DNA of 64,000 bases from Euptelea pleiosperma (GCA_035048495.1 CM068548.1:3978714-4042713); one strand, 5' to 3'; counted from the stretch's first letter, positions 1 through 12,400 are shown. Made by a program: numbers and translations. The notes: generated by a model from the sequence alone, not told the origin.

Positions 1-2
1 AA

Positions 3-323
3 GAAATTTTGGCTCGGGACAATGACTTGCTAGAGGAGCGTCGTGAGCAGGCAGTTGTGGGATTGGCTAATTATCAGCAAACTATCAAACGGTCATATGA
101 TCGCCGCGTCAGACGCAGGACCTTCAAAGTTGGAGATTTGGTACTGAGAAAAGTATTTGACAATACCAGAGAGCCCGGGAGTGGCAAACTGGGTGCCAAT
201 TGGGAAGGTCCTTACCTTATTGACAGGATTGGGCAGAACGGGGCGTACTATTTGAAAACACAAGATGGAGATGTATTTGAAAGACCGTGGAACGCGTTTA
301 ATATGCGGATTTTCTATCAATAA
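3..323 (+). CDS. Gypsy pol polyprotein, C-terminal end (integrase tail), partial
   Basis: An open frame enters from the left edge and stops at TAA 321-323. The visible part starts with a basic stretch (KRSYDRRVRRR), followed by the GDLVLRK motif, then a WEGPYLI block. This is the SH3-like region that closes the integrase of plant Ty3-gypsy elements, especially the Tat group (typically KVGDLVLR...NWEGPY). There is no chromodomain after it, in agreement with a Tat element. The catalytic integrase core, RNase H and reverse transcriptase would lie left of the window. No internal stop is seen in these 106 codons. Confidence 0.8.
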   Translation, partial: EILARDNDLLEERREQAVVGLANYQQTIKRSYDRRVRRRTFKVGDLVLRKVFDNTREPGSGKLGANWEGPYLIDRIGQNGAYYLKTQDGDVFERPWNAFNMRIFYQ

Positions 324-357
324 AAATGATTCCAAGTTTCTCATACAAGAAGCATCA

Positions 358-770
358 TCATCGATTACAAAGTCCTAAGCCGGGAGTTACAAACCGGAAG
401 GCCGGGATGATCTAAAATTCTAAGTCATGCGACTAGAATTGAAGAGATTCACGTCGATTACAAAGTCCTAAGCCGGGAGTTACAAACCGGAAGGCCGGGA
501 TGATCTAAAATTCTAAGTCATGCGACTAGAATTGAGGTGATTCACGTCGATAACAAAGTCCTAAGCCGGGAGTTACAAACCGGAAGGCCGGGATGATCTA
601 AAATTCTAAGTCATGCGACTAGAATTGAGGAGATTCACGTCGATTACAAAGTCCTAAGCCGGGAGTTACAAACCGGAAGGCCGGGATGATCTAAAATTCT
701 AAGTCATGCGACTAGAATTGAGGTGATTCACGTCGAATACAAAGCCCTAGCCGGGAGCCTTGGATTTTTT
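358..770 (+). repeat. 93-bp tandem repeat array after gypsy pol
   Basis: The phrase CGATTACAAAGTCCTAAGCC recurs with small changes at 361, 454, 548, 641 and 734, a period of 93-94 bp. Four units are nearly identical and the fifth diverges, with degenerate remnants to about 930. Each unit carries AAACCGGAAGGCCGGGATGA and GTCATGCGACTAGAATT. Minisatellites between pol and the 3' LTR are typical of Tat/Ogre elements. Confidence 0.9.
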
Positions 771-1106
771 ATCAATCTTGGCTTCTTGCCTTGATAAGAT
801 TCCAAGTATACAAACCGGAAGGCCGGGATGATTTAAAGATTCTTAGTCATGCGACTAGAATTAATGAGATTCTCGTCATTTATAAAATCTTAGTGAGATT
901 TTAGTTGACCATGAAATCCTAGCCGGGATAGCACAGGTTGATTCCCGACAAACCTATATTCATGACTAGGATTATTGAATTTTAACACATTGAATTCATA
1001 TTTTGATAAGTATTCAATTCATACAGTGACAGAAAAAGTATTATATTATATTGAAAAGCCTTAAATGGCATCTACAATTGTAATCCCATAAGGTCAGTTA
1101 CAAAAA

Positions 1107-2276
1107 TCATAGAGGTGTCATATCCTGCCCGCCAACCGGCTGAGTGACAGGATTTACTGTGACATCCCCTCCTGGAGTCACCATGTCTGTCTGACAAGAG
1201 GCTGGAGCAACTTCGGGTGCCGGGATGGTTGGAAATGGTTCTCGAAGTATTTCTGTTGAAATTATCGTCCCGACAAGTGGTTCAGGCTGAACCATATCTT
1301 GGACAAGATCTTCATCTCCTTCTTCCATCATGGCTTCACATTTGGCGAAGCCTTCCCGGTATCCCTTATCATAAGATTCTTGTTGGAGGGCATCAGATGC
1401 TTGTTTGGTTTCATCCCTCTCAACGGTCATCTTTTCTAGATCTTCTTGCAGGCGACTGGCTCCCTCCTTGAATTTTGCATACTTCGCCTTCACTTTAATC
1501 AAGTTATCTTCAGCTTTTTTCTTTGAAGCAAGGGCTTCAAGAGCCAATTTTCTCTCCATTTCAGCCTTGGTCTTGAAAACTTCGGCAGAGAGATTGGCCG
1601 CTTGAATTTGCTCCTCGGCCAGTTGAAGTTTAGATTCGGACGCACTTGATTTTTCGACAAGGGCAGTATAATTTTGGAGGAGATCACCAAGATAATCGCT
1701 CAGACCTACATAGGCATGGATACTCTGCAGGCAGAAGGAAGTGTTTGAATATATTGGAAGAATTCATCAGAAAGAGCAGTACAAAGAATAAATTCTTACC
1801 TCCAGGAGGGAACGACTGAGAACTTCGCATGGCACTTTTGGGGAAGGCATGTCAATGTAACGTAACCTGTCCCGTGGGAGGCAGATTCGTTCGATTAACG
1901 TCGAAGCCACCCCGGCATCAGCAATGGAGCTTTGCTCCGAGATAGGCTGCCCATTTGGCAGGCAACCAGCATTCATGATATACGGTTCCACGCCAGTGAA
2001 ATCTCGTAAACCTGCAATGGGGTTATCTTGCCACCACAATTTTTTCAGTGTAACCCATGTATCAATTAAATCAAATGCTGTACCAGACGGGAATGAAGAA
2101 GAACGATTGTGCTCACCAAGTGAATGACTGGGCCCGGCAGCGTCTGTTGGATGAGAGGTTGATGGAGGGGTAGATATTGGTTGAAGCTCTGGAGAAGGAA
2201 GGAATCCAGGAGGAGACCGCGTAATGGCGATCGAGGGAGAAGCAGTAGGTATGGCAGTTACCAAAGGAGAATCTGG
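1107..2276 (-). pseudogene. Antisense gene of the Tat element, C-terminal part (coiled coil)
   Basis: On the minus strand this stretch carries the C-terminal half of the antisense protein. A Pro/Ser-rich segment lies at 2264-2100. It is followed by a Lys/Glu/Ala-rich stretch at about 1559-1340, including KAEDNLIKVKAKYAKF and LEKMTVERDETKQ, which reads as a long coiled coil. An acidic Pro-rich tail ends at 1107. Frames change between the blocks, so introns or frameshifts separate them. Its N-terminal half lies at 5949-7553, cut off by the solo LTR at 2277-5948. Function is unknown. Antisense genes of this kind are known in Tat-lineage elements. Confidence 0.55.
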
Positions 2277-3639
2277 TGTAATACCCCGAACTTTCGTTCT
2301 AGGGTATTACGGTAAATTCACCTAATATATGAAAACCTGAAACTTTTTCAGACTCTTATTATTGTTTTTATTGTTAAATATCATGTATGAGTATGTGTAT
2401 TTAATTTGGTTTCATTCTGACAACTTTGAAAAACTTGCTATTTTTGAAACTCGCTCTTTAGGGCTAAATTCCTACTAAAAATAATGAATCATAACTTGCA
2501 GGGGACTTTTTCTTTCCCCAGCTAACATTCTAGAACTTTTATACAAAAATTATTTTGTGGGCCCGAGACACCAAAAATATTCCTATTTTATCTTTACCAA
2601 CATACCTGTGAAATTTGGAACCTTTCTTGAGACATAAAAACCCTAACGGGAGATTTCGGGAGATTTTGACAAAAATAGTAGTTTTATAATTTTTGAACTT
2701 TCCTACCATTCTTATATTTTTTAAAATAATATTTAATTATATTTTATTTATTTAATAGGAGTGTGGGACCCGCGAATCACTTTTCGGGTCATTCCGATGT
2801 CATCTTGATATTTTTCTGGGGCTTTAAACTTTTTTGTGATTTTTGTATATTTAGACTATTTTATGTGATTTATGTATGTGCCATGTGTCAATACCTTATT
2901 GTATGGACTTTTAAATTATATAATATAGTTTGATTGAATTCATTTATAATTATTTGTGTTATGATTGTTGGGTGGGGCCGTATGGCCGATCTAGAAGTCT
3001 TTTGGGCTTAATAATATTCTTAAATGAAGCCTATTGATGTATATGGGCCTTGGGCCCATTCTTAACCCATTAATAGTGTAAAATATAAGTTTTTGAGGGT
3101 TGAAAAAGTCATCCCTTTGCTAGTTACGAATTTCAACAAAATAGAAACCCTAATCTTTGCCTAAACCTATTTATTAAAAACCCTAAAGCTTTAGAAGTTT
3201 TCAAAACCAAACTCCATTAAAGAATAGAGCAAGCTCCATTAAACCTTTATCCGGGCATCGATCGCACTCGAGCAAGAAGGGAGAATTGACGGGGACTCCG
3301 ATTTGAAGAACATACTCCGAGGAGAGGACGATCCGACGACTTTCAGATTTGAAGAAACTTTTGATTTTCATTAAAATTCAAGAAACCTTGAGGTAAGTGC
3401 GCTTGATCCATCCTATACTTGTTTTTCTTCAAGATTTGTTTTTCTTTCATTAGATAATGGTTGATACTCATTATAAATTAATTTTAATAATATTTATTTT
3501 ATTCTTATTGGGTTGATCTTTATTTTGGGCCACCATAATGGGTTTGGCCATGGTCTATTTTGTACCTATAACGGATGACTGTGTTCTTATCATTTTTGTT
3601 GTACTTTTATGATTTAAATATTTTTATATTATTTTTTTT

Positions 3640-4490
3640 CTAAATACCTCTTTAAATCTATTTTCCAAAACCGTTTAGTTTGTATTTTTCTGATTTTTAT
3701 TGATTAAGTTATGATTTTTCTAAGTTGTATGACTTTACTAAAAAACCCAGAATTTTAGATTTTAAACCGTCCGATTCACTTGGGATTTCGATCTATATTT
3801 TTAACCTAAATATTTTTCTAATTATTTTTCATGGATACCTCTATCAATCTAGTTTCTAGAACTTTTGAGTTTATATTTTTCTGATTTATATTGATTAAGT
3901 TATGATTTTTCAAACGTGCTGAACTTTTCTGTAAAACCCAGAATTCTAGATTTTACACGGTCCACTTTACCTGAGATTTTGATCTATATTTTTAACCTAA
4001 ATATTTTTCTAAATATTTTTCACAGATACCTCTATCAATCTAGTTTCTATAACCTTTGAGTTTATATTTTTCTGATTTGTATTGATTAAGTTATGATTTT
4101 TCAAATGTGCTAGACTTTGCTGTAAAACCCAGAATTCCAGATTTTACACGGTCCACTTTACCTGAGATTTCGATCCATATTTTTAACCTAAATATTTTTC
4201 TAATTATTTTTCACAGATACCTCTATCAATCTAGTTTCTAGAACCTTTGAGTCTATATTTTTATGATTTGTATTGATTAAGTTATGATTTTTCAAATGTG
4301 TTGGACTTTGCTATAAAACCCAGAATTCCAGATTTTACACGGTCCACTTTACCTGAGATTTCGATCCATATTTTTAACCTAAATATTTTTCTAATTATTT
4401 TTCACAGATACCTCTATCAATCTAGTTTCTAAAACCTTTGAGTTTATATTTTTTTGATTTGTATTGATTAAGTTATGAATTTTTAATGCA
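3640..4490. repeat. About 191-bp tandem repeat inside the solo LTR
   Basis: The phrase TACCTCTATCAATCTAGTTT recurs at about 3836, 4027, 4218 and 4409, with a diverged earlier unit near 3646. This gives a period close to 191 bp. Each unit also carries TTGATTAAGTTATGATTTTT and AAAACCCAGAATT. The central units are the most alike, which suggests recent unequal exchange there. Confidence 0.85.
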
Positions 4491-4574
4491 GTACATTTTT
4501 TGTAAAAAACCTATTAATTGATCGTGGTTCGGTCATGATTATTAACTATTAAGGTTTTAACCTTGTTGTTTGAC

Positions 4575-5020
4575 TAAACCCTAGATGGTTTGACCTATAC
4601 CTGTATGCATGGGGATCCCACCCATGTGTCTTGGATCTCTCATAGGGTTCGGCCAAGTGTCTTGGATCCCTCTTTAGGGTTCGACCTTGTGTCATGGATC
4701 CCTCATAGAGTTCGGCAATGGCGTGTTGGATTCTTTTGCGATTTTTACTTATATTATTCATCGATGTTGATTGTGATATTTGTTCATGTCTTATTGACTA
4801 TTATACCTAGATGGTTCGACCTATACTTGTATGCATGGGGATCCCACCCATGTGTCTTGGATCCCTCATAGGGTTCGGCCAAGTGTCTTGGATCCCTCTT
4901 TAGGGTTCGACTTGTGTCATGGATCCCTCATAGGGTTCGGCCATGGTGTGTTGGATTGCCTTGTGATTTCTACTTATATTGTTCATCCGTGTTGATCGTG
5001 ACCTTCGGTGATTGTTATAT
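4575..5020. repeat. About 228-bp direct duplication inside the solo LTR
   Basis: Two adjacent copies start near 4580 and 4808. Each runs from GCATGGGGATCCCACCCATG, through three short GGATCCCT(C/T)..AGGGTTCG blocks, to a GTTGATTGTGA/GTTGATCGTGA end. Within each copy the short GGATCC block is itself repeated. Confidence 0.8.
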
Positions 5021-5948
5021 ATTATTCACGGTTAACCCTAATTTGTTCCCATATTATTACTCTTAATGATCATTGGTTTATTTTATATTTTTATTTAAAT
5101 GTTAAATACATGTGTGCTTATGTCATGTAACCCTAGTACATCTTGTTGTCATACCATGATCATCACGTCATTTCATATAAGGGGTGCATAAGGGAACGGG
5201 GTTGAAGTATATTATATACGTTTATATTGGTTTTATCAATTAATCAGGGTTCGGTACCCTAGGGTGAAAGGCCCCAGACGTTATTATATCCTGCAGATGG
5301 GTCGATGAGACCGCTCCCAGTGCGGGAAGGAGATGGAGACCCTATGTGGTTATGGGTACTAGTTGCATTGGCATCCCTTACTCATCTGCATTCATCTTCA
5401 TATTCATGCCATCTTTATTATACGATTGAGATACATACCTTGATTAAAAAACTTGTATAGTATGATATCATACCATGCACACTGTTGTATTACTGGGCCT
5501 CGGCTCACGGTGCTACACCGATACCATTTTCAGATTTTGAGGAGCTGGGTACGTGTGATGATTTTGAGGCGAAAGACTCCGATGCATTCGAGGAGATCGG
5601 CTAGGATTTGGGAGTCGATCCCACACTTTAGAAGACTTGATTTTGATTGTTCTAAAATATTACTTATTTATTTTCACGGTCATGTAAGCCTTTGATTGAG
5701 AGCATGTTCTCACATCCATCTCTCCATATTTAATTGATTGATTGAATTGTTTGAGTTATGAATTATTTTAATTATTTGCTTTCTACATCTTTTCTTCTTT
5801 TACTTAGTGGGTTTTCGAATGAACTTTAGTAGTCTAATTGACCTAATTGGACCACTAGGGGACATTCATGGATCACCTCTGGGTTCGGGTACAGGTCGAT
5901 CCACGGATTTTCGGGTCGTATTTGGGTATCCGGATTCGGGGCGTGACA

Positions 5949-7553
5949 TCTGGGGTCCCAGAAGGCTGAGTCGATGAAGAGCCACCAGCCAGATTAGCCT
6001 TAGTAGCCACTATACCATCCCGAATCATTGATGCCTCAAGTTCGGGAGCTAATCCCTTGATCAATCTTCTTTTCTTTTTTGGCGCCAGAGCTGGGGCAGC
6101 AAAGGTGTCCTTCCGCATTTCAGCCATTCTACCCTCCATCTGCACAGGAGGTAACAAGTTAGATGATCATAGAAGCATAAGAGCTAGACATCAGCTATAG
6201 AAGAAGATACCTCTGCCTCTTCCAACCGAACAAGTTCCCTGGCAAAATCATTCAGAGGTTCTTGACGACCATCTGGATGTCTGAAGAATTCGGCCACGGG
6301 ATAAGGAGCAGACGTGACCCGACTTGTTGGAGGATTTACATGGGCTAGCGCACTGTGAGTTTGACGAGGTCTCTTTACTAAGGGGATGTCGGGACTTATT
6401 GACTCCATTTCCCGAGACTCATCTTCCCTTGCAGTGACCTCAACGGGACGCTTACGCGAATAGTCGGGAGCAATTATCCGCTGATCCCGTGGGATGACCG
6501 GAGTAGAAGCTGAGGATCTTGTATTTTTATCAATTAATCCCGCTAGGGACCATTGCTTTACGACCTTGGGGATTTTCCTCAGAATATATTTGACCTTGTC
6601 ATCTATATCCTGAGGATATTTCCAGGGACGTCTGTTATAGTCTATAGCAGAGAAGAGAAGGGACTGATCAGTAGATTGATTAACTAAATCTAAAGGAGAT
6701 TGACGAGATATAAAGAGGAGCTTACCTGACAAGTTAAAGCTTGTACGGACTCTATGGCTGCTGGAGCTCCCCTCCACACGCTCGTCAAATTCCCAAGATC
6801 CAGTCACCAGCAGAGGATCAGAGTGCCATCCCTTATGATTATCGGGCAGGCTCTCAACTATCTTCTGATCTTTCTTCCGAGCAGCTACCGACTAGAACAT
6901 ATCGGTATCGAAGGAGTCTGGGCATCTCCTCAAAATGTACAGATAATCGATCTCGGAGAGACCGATCTGGTATTTACTCGTAGAGTTTAAATACTCTATC
7001 CTATTCATCAGACGCCAGAAATTTCCGTGCATCTGGCCGGGAGCCCAGTCGTAGAACCAGAGGACTTCTCTCACTAAAGGAGTCAAAGGTAGGGTTAACC
7101 CGAACTTCAATTGAAGCCGAGTGATGCTTATTTCGCCAGGGTTGGTATTTTCCCATGACGAGAACTGATATTAACAAAAACAGAAGAAGAAATGGCAAAT
7201 TCTTTTCTCAAACCTACAATATAAGGGTCATTCCCATAAGTTGGGACCCTGACGATTACTTGAGGAATTATTGGTTCCTCCCTATATATATCTACTTCTC
7301 TATCCAACGAATCAGAGGATAACTGCTCCTCTACATCAACAATGGTTTCTACTGGTTCTCTGGGAACCATTTCTTCGGTATCTTCAAGAACTCTTTTACC
7401 CCTAGCCATTTGAAATAGATGAAGAGGAAGATGGAGGTATACGAGAGGGGATAGCAGATGAGAGAAAAGTACCGTTACAGTCTGGAAGCAGCAAACAGAG
7501 GAGATACAGGTGAAGAACAGCTTGAGCTTGAAGCTTGAAGTATTGCAGAGCAC
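5949..7553 (-). pseudogene. Antisense gene of the Tat element, N-terminal part (PF04195-like)
   Basis: The minus-strand start is the ATG near 7408 (MARGKRVLEDTEE). A splice acceptor (TTTTTGTTAATATCAG) probably joins this first exon to a second one. The second exon contains ISITRLQLKFGLTLPLTPL and VREVLWFYDWAPGQMHGNFW. The hydrophobic LPLTPLV...PGQ..xNFWR pattern matches what I know of the 'putative gypsy type transposon' domain (Pfam PF04195), found in plant transposon antisense genes. Another open stretch lies at 6807-6184 and a Lys-rich one at 6157-5949, with frame changes between. The solo LTR at 2277-5948 cuts the gene. The family call is from memory of the motif. The protein's role is unknown. 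Confidence 0.6.
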
Positions 7554-7921
7554 TGACCAGAGCGAAGAAATGGAAGAAAGAGGTGAATAAGCCTTTTATA
7601 GGCAAAGATCTGGTTATATCAAACCAGCAGTTTGGCAATATCAAAACTCGGGCGCCAAAACTCGAAAGATTTGTTACTCAACGGTTCGGTTACCTATTCC
7701 CTCGAGTAATGTACCCATCAATCATTCCATTCGACAACATACGTTGGGCAGCACGTTGGTATGGACACGTCTCATGTATACAGCAAACAGTAAGCGCAGT
7801 ATTAAATGCGGAGGAAAATGATCGATTGGTTATTACGTGATCCAACGGCTAAGAAACAGAGATGAAATGTGGATGGCCAAGATCTTTTTCAGAAGATACG
7901 ACGGTCATTTATCGATCTTCT

Positions 7922-7936
7922 AAAAAAGGGGGGCGA
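7922..7936 (+). other. Polypurine tract of the Tat element
   Basis: AAAAAAGGGGGGCGA directly precedes the TGTGGG start of the 3' LTR. This is the plus-strand primer site expected at this position. Confidence 0.75.
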
Positions 7937-8229
7937 TGTGGGTGCCGTATTTTCCAGCAAGTCAAAATTGGACACGTATCTCTGGCTTAGCACGTGCGGT
8001 TTCGAATACACGACGCGTGTTAGAAGACAGCACGCGAGAGTAAATGCGCTGGAGTCATCATCAAGAGCCATAAACTGCCCATCGTGTCACACGATTTCCA
8101 TTACTTGGAAATGCCACGTGTCAGGATTGAATGATTGACACATGGAAGTGATGCTAACAGAATATATTAGTGTCTTAGCCTCTAATATGTCGGGAAGTAT
8201 TCAATCTTGCCCGACATATTGTTGAATCT

Positions 8230-8800
8230 CATCCCAACATGTCCAACAAGCTTGACGGGATCAATTACAATATACTCCCGGGAAGATATACTGGATAGAC
8301 GGGATCTTTACAAATATAATCCCGGCAAGACCTCCAGACTTACTTGACGGGATCTTTTACAATCTCATCCCAACATGTCCAACAAGCTTGACGGGATCAT
8401 TTACAATATACTCCCGGGAAGATATACTGGATAGACGGGATCTTTACAAATATAATCCCGGCAAGACCTCCAGACTTACTTGACGGGATCTTTTACAATC
8501 TCATCCCAACATGTCCAACAAGCTTGACGGGATTATTTACAATATACTCCCGGGAAGATCTACTGGCTTGAGATCTTTACAATCTTATCACGGCAAGATC
8601 ACCAGACATACTTGACGGGATCTTTTACAATCTCATCCCGGGAAACTCAAGCATATCATCCCGGGAACTCCAAATATGTCATCCCGGGAATTCATCCTGG
8701 CAACTCAAGCATATCATCCCGGGAACTCCAAACATGTCATCCCGGGAATTCATCCTGGCAACTCTAGCATCTCATCCCGGGAAATCCAGCATCTCTTCCC
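8230..8800 (+). repeat. Two tandem arrays in the Tat LTR (136-bp and 58-bp units)
   Basis: CAAGCTTGACGGGAT recurs at 8248, 8384 and 8520, a 136-bp period of about 2.5 units. From 8636 a 58-bp unit built on ATCCCGGGAA(C/T)TC occurs two to three times. The whole zone is a series of variants of the short motif GACGGGATC/ATCCCGGGAA. Confidence 0.85.
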
Positions 8801-9183
8801 GGGACATTATCCCGGCAAGGTCACATTATTGGCTGGATGCATTTATCCCGACAAGGTCATCAGACTTACTTGACGGGATCTATTTCAATATCATCCCGGC
8901 AAAGCCAGATGATGTCAAATGACTTACGTGGCAGGATCTCTTACGTACGAGGTAAGTATTCTGAATACAATCGATTTCTTAACTAATGAATATTGGCCAC
9001 ATGGCAGCTAGTTGAACTATCACGAATTCGACATCACCTTATCTGAATACCTGACACGAAGGATGCCACCTCAGTGTCATTTCAGTTATTTTAGGTATAA
9101 TCGAATCAAGGAAGTCAAGATATAACCATAAGATTCTGATAACGACTAGACACGTGGAAGGTGAGTCACGCCAGTTCTAAGGG

Positions 9184-9191
9184 TATAAATA
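9184..9191 (+). promoter_or_regulatory. TATA box in the Tat 3' LTR
   Basis: TATAAATA lies within GGGTATAAATATGAGACC in the expected U3 position of the LTR. In a 3' LTR it could drive transcription outward into 9.2-14 kb. Activity is inferred, not shown. Confidence 0.5.
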
Positions 9192-9474
9192 TGAGACCCT
9201 CAGGACTGAGAAGAGGATCTTGTTCTCCAGATCCAGATAGCCTAAACTCTGAAATCTTTTACTATTTCTTAAAACCTGTTACATTTCCCAAGCTGACTTG
9301 AGCGTCGGAGTCTTGTCAACAGGTACAACCAAATCTCATCTGGAGATCATCCTATCCTTCGTAGAGGAGAAAGCAGTTCCATCCTGGAGCATCAGAGTCG
9401 TCCGATCATCACCAAAATCCGAATCGTCTGACCTCGAAGATTGTGTGGGTTAGATCAGATATTTTTCCCCCACA

Positions 9475-12400
9475 GTTTCTATTCTAGAAACCGTTCCCAC
9501 GAAAGAAACTTTCATTCCTCCAAAAACCATGGGAAAGACTTGAATCTAACGGCCTCCCCTTATGAAGGAACAACCTTAGAACTAAAAAGGGAAGGCCGAA
9601 CCATTCTTGATTGGTTCCCTCCCCCTTCACAAAGGCACAAACCATTCTCCTCTTCTTCTCTTTCTTCTCTCTTTCTTCTTTACTTCTTCTTCTTCTCCGG
9701 CGAGCAATCCGGCAAGCTCACCATTAACGCCTCCACCTCGAGGTGCAAAGCTTCAAACAACAACCTCTCCTTGTTGCCCTTCACACCACCATTTGCCGCC
9801 ACCACCTGCTGCCCATTCCATCTGCCACAATCGCAGGTGATCTCCACCAACGGCTAAGCATCCTTGCTGGCCATTCAACGGCCTGCAACTCCATCCAACG
9901 GCCAAACTGTTTTCCACGAACCAGTCAGCTCCCAACACTGCTCCTCCACTTTCTTCTTTTTCTTCTTCTTATTCTTTTTATCTGCAAATCGGAGTTGCAG
10001 ACCTACAACTCCGGCAGTCTAAACTTCGGTCGTTCTTGCTGGTTGCAAGCCCAACAACGTCTGGATAGCCGTAGCCCCCCATCTCCTTCCCTCTCCTGGC
10101 CATTCTTCGTCAAAACCTGCAACAGAGAGGTGCTCATCACCATCCAACGGCTGTTGCAGCAACCACCATCACCGATGTAATCCTCTTCTTCATCTCACAA
10201 ATTGTGAGATCCCACCATTTGGACGGTGTTCTCTTCCAGCAGGTTGCTCCCCCCTCGTTCTATTCTTGATGCCCTCTTAAACGGTGCTGCCTGTGCAACA
10301 TTGCAAACTGCACCTCTCTCAGCCATCTTCCCCTCTTCTTTTCCATGTTGCTGGAACCGTTGTTGCTTCTTCTTCATCACTTCATCTTCAGTTGGATGCA
10401 CCTGAACTCTGGTCACACCTTCATCACCAACCAGCAGATCGTCTACTCACTAGCCACCACAATTAAATCTTGTGGTCCGCCTCCTCAAGCCACCAGCCGT
10501 CAAGGGTTCCACCAATAGTGCACCTTGTCTTTGCTACACCGCCCCTCACTTGTGGGTTCGGCTTACAAGCACACCAGTGCAGGCCGATCATTCACCACCG
10601 GCCCCTCTTTTCTGGGAAGAAGCTACATATCTCCTTTCCTTCCTTCCACAGCCAATGCGCCTTGTGGGTGAGCGTTCATAGCAGCACCTACTGGCCGTAT
10701 CTAGCAGACCACAAGCTATCATCTCCCCCAATCCATTCTTGATCTCACTTGCTGGCAGGACTGCATCACACCACCACCGCCAGGAGTGCTCTCCTTCATC
10801 ACGTTGCTTATATTCTAACTTGCCGACGCGCCACTATGCATCACCGGGCAACCACCACGTTTTCTCCTTCTCCGTGAACCACCAACGATGGTGTTGTCCT
10901 TTCCTTCCAATTGGCTGAGCGTTTTACCTCCTCATTTTGGTGCACAACACCTGGTGCACCATCGTACCACCACCTCTTTTTGTAGCTATCTCCATCGATC
11001 TCCAATGTAATCTTCTCCACCTTAGTTTTTCTCTAAAGTTAAGTTTTCTCTCTCTAGGTCTAGTTCTCTCTAGCTTCGTTTCTCTTTCTTTCTCTAAATT
11101 TCACTTTCTCTTTCTAAGTTGCATTTTATCTCTTAAGAAACTATATCATTTTCTCTCTCTAAATCTTACTCTCTTTATCATTGCTTTCTAGATTAGCATT
11201 TAATCTTTAAATTGTGTAAGCACTTTGATCACTTAATGAATTTAATTTGATATTTCTCTTTTTTCTTATTGTTTTTATTCTCCTTTATTTATATTAATTA
11301 GTTGATACAATTCTCTCCAAAAAGATTATTTTATATCCCAATCATTAATCACCACTCTCACCCTTCCATCATTTTTTAATAGATTTCCGTTAATTTGTTC
11401 TTTATTTGTTTTAACCTCAAGTGCGGACGATATCCGACACGAGCCACTGTGCAAGTCTACATTTTTGCAGATTAAGTGAACTAGTTCGGAGAAATTACAA
11501 ATATTGTTGAAATACCGGGTTTCCGATCCGATGACATGGAAAAACCTTACTTTCAATTCCACATGGCCGAACTTTGGTAAGGAGCTCCTGACCCCTTCTC
11601 TTTATTCTTCATCTAGATCTTACATGTCCGCCATCTTCCATGGCTGATTTTCTTCTCCGTTGCCAACCATCCATGCAACACCTTCTTGGCCAACTTCTCT
11701 CACTTCGGGTAGCACACTAATCTAAGGCCAAACTCTTTCTCCATTTGCCGATCGATCTCGATGCTCTCCAGTAAGTGCTTGCGAGCTAATCTTCTTCTAT
11801 CTTCTTCTCTAACTCTTTCCCTCACTTTCTCTCTAAAAAACTATCTTTCTCTCTCTAAGTCTAGTTCCTCTCTCTACTTTCTCTCTCTTTGGATCTCTCA
11901 TTCTACTTTCTCTCCCTAGATCTCACTAATGTTCACTTTCTCTCTTCAGGGTTTCTCTTCTCTCTCTAGAAACCCTAGTTTCTCTCTCTACATTCTCTCT
12001 TCGATTCTCATGATTGAGTGATATTCCATGAAATTTGGACGATCCCTTTCTTGATTGGTAGTGCCTTTGCTCCAAAGATTATGAGATGCTTCTTTGTCGA
12101 TTTTCTTCTCTCGATTGAAAGCATCCATCGAAATCTTGGATGATCGTCTTCTTGATCGGTAGCGCCCTTAGCTCTGAGATCTCTATGGATGTTTCTTTCC
12201 ATTACCCCATTCTTCTCTCAACCCCTTTACATGCTTTTTTAATCTGCTTTCTAGAATAAATTTCCTACTTTATTTATTTCTATTATTTTATTTCATGTAC
12301 GCATTCTTCGATGATTAATGAAATTTGATTTTGGTAAATTATTTTAGTGTTCTCTAGATCTAATTTTAAAGTTGTTTTAAATCAACTCTCCCTTCTCATC

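Larger units (their letters stand above)
2277..5948. mobile_element. Solo LTR, 3,672 bp, with TCTGG target duplication
   Basis: The insert begins TGTAATACCCCGAAC and ends GGATTCGGGGCGTGACA, which are the TG...CA ends of an LTR. It is flanked by TCTGG at 2272-2276 and 5949-5953, a 5-bp duplication. I find no primer-binding site, polypurine tract or retroelement protein inside. A lone LTR left by recombination between the two LTRs of a larger element is therefore the best reading. The length is extreme for an LTR, and two tandem arrays account for part of it. It interrupts the antisense gene of the Tat element, so it is younger than that element. Confidence 0.8.
1..9474 (+). mobile_element. Ty3-gypsy LTR retrotransposon, Tat/Ogre type, 3' part
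   Basis: The window opens inside this element. In order it holds the end of the pol polyprotein (stop at 321-323), a 93-bp minisatellite, a long gene on the opposite strand, a purine tract at about 7922-7936, and a 3' LTR (7937-9474). A pol end followed by a long non-coding zone, a minisatellite and an antisense gene is the known layout of the Tat/Ogre/Retand lineage. The 5' LTR and most of gag-pol lie left of the window, so the target duplication cannot be checked. A 3.67-kb solo LTR is inserted at 2277-5948. The lineage is inferred from layout and from the C-terminal pol sequence. Confidence 0.75.
7937..9474 (+). mobile_element. 3' LTR of the Tat element, 1,538 bp
   Basis: The LTR starts TGTGGGTGCC right after the purine tract and ends TTCCCCCACA, giving TGTGGG...CCCACA inverted ends. 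A TATA box (TATAAATA, 9184-9191) lies about 290 bp from the end. The phrase CTTGAGCGTCGGAGTCTTGT follows at about 9297, a motif common in the R-U5 part of plant gypsy LTRs. Tandem repeats fill 8230-8800. Confidence 0.75.

Noticed and set aside
358..770. Regularly spaced repeats that might suggest a CRISPR array
   Set aside because: The units are 93 bp and contiguous with no unique spacers, in a plant nuclear context next to gypsy pol. It is a minisatellite.
9550..9562. TCTAACGGCCT, close to the MSA element bound by MYB3R proteins
   Set aside because: It lies 8 kb from the start codon and 5 kb from the presumed leader, and one match to a short degenerate motif is expected by chance.
9441..10466. 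Open frames of 138 and 145 codons
   Set aside because: They are Ser/Pro/Leu-rich translations of C/T-rich DNA in several frames, with no domain, no good start and no splice support.
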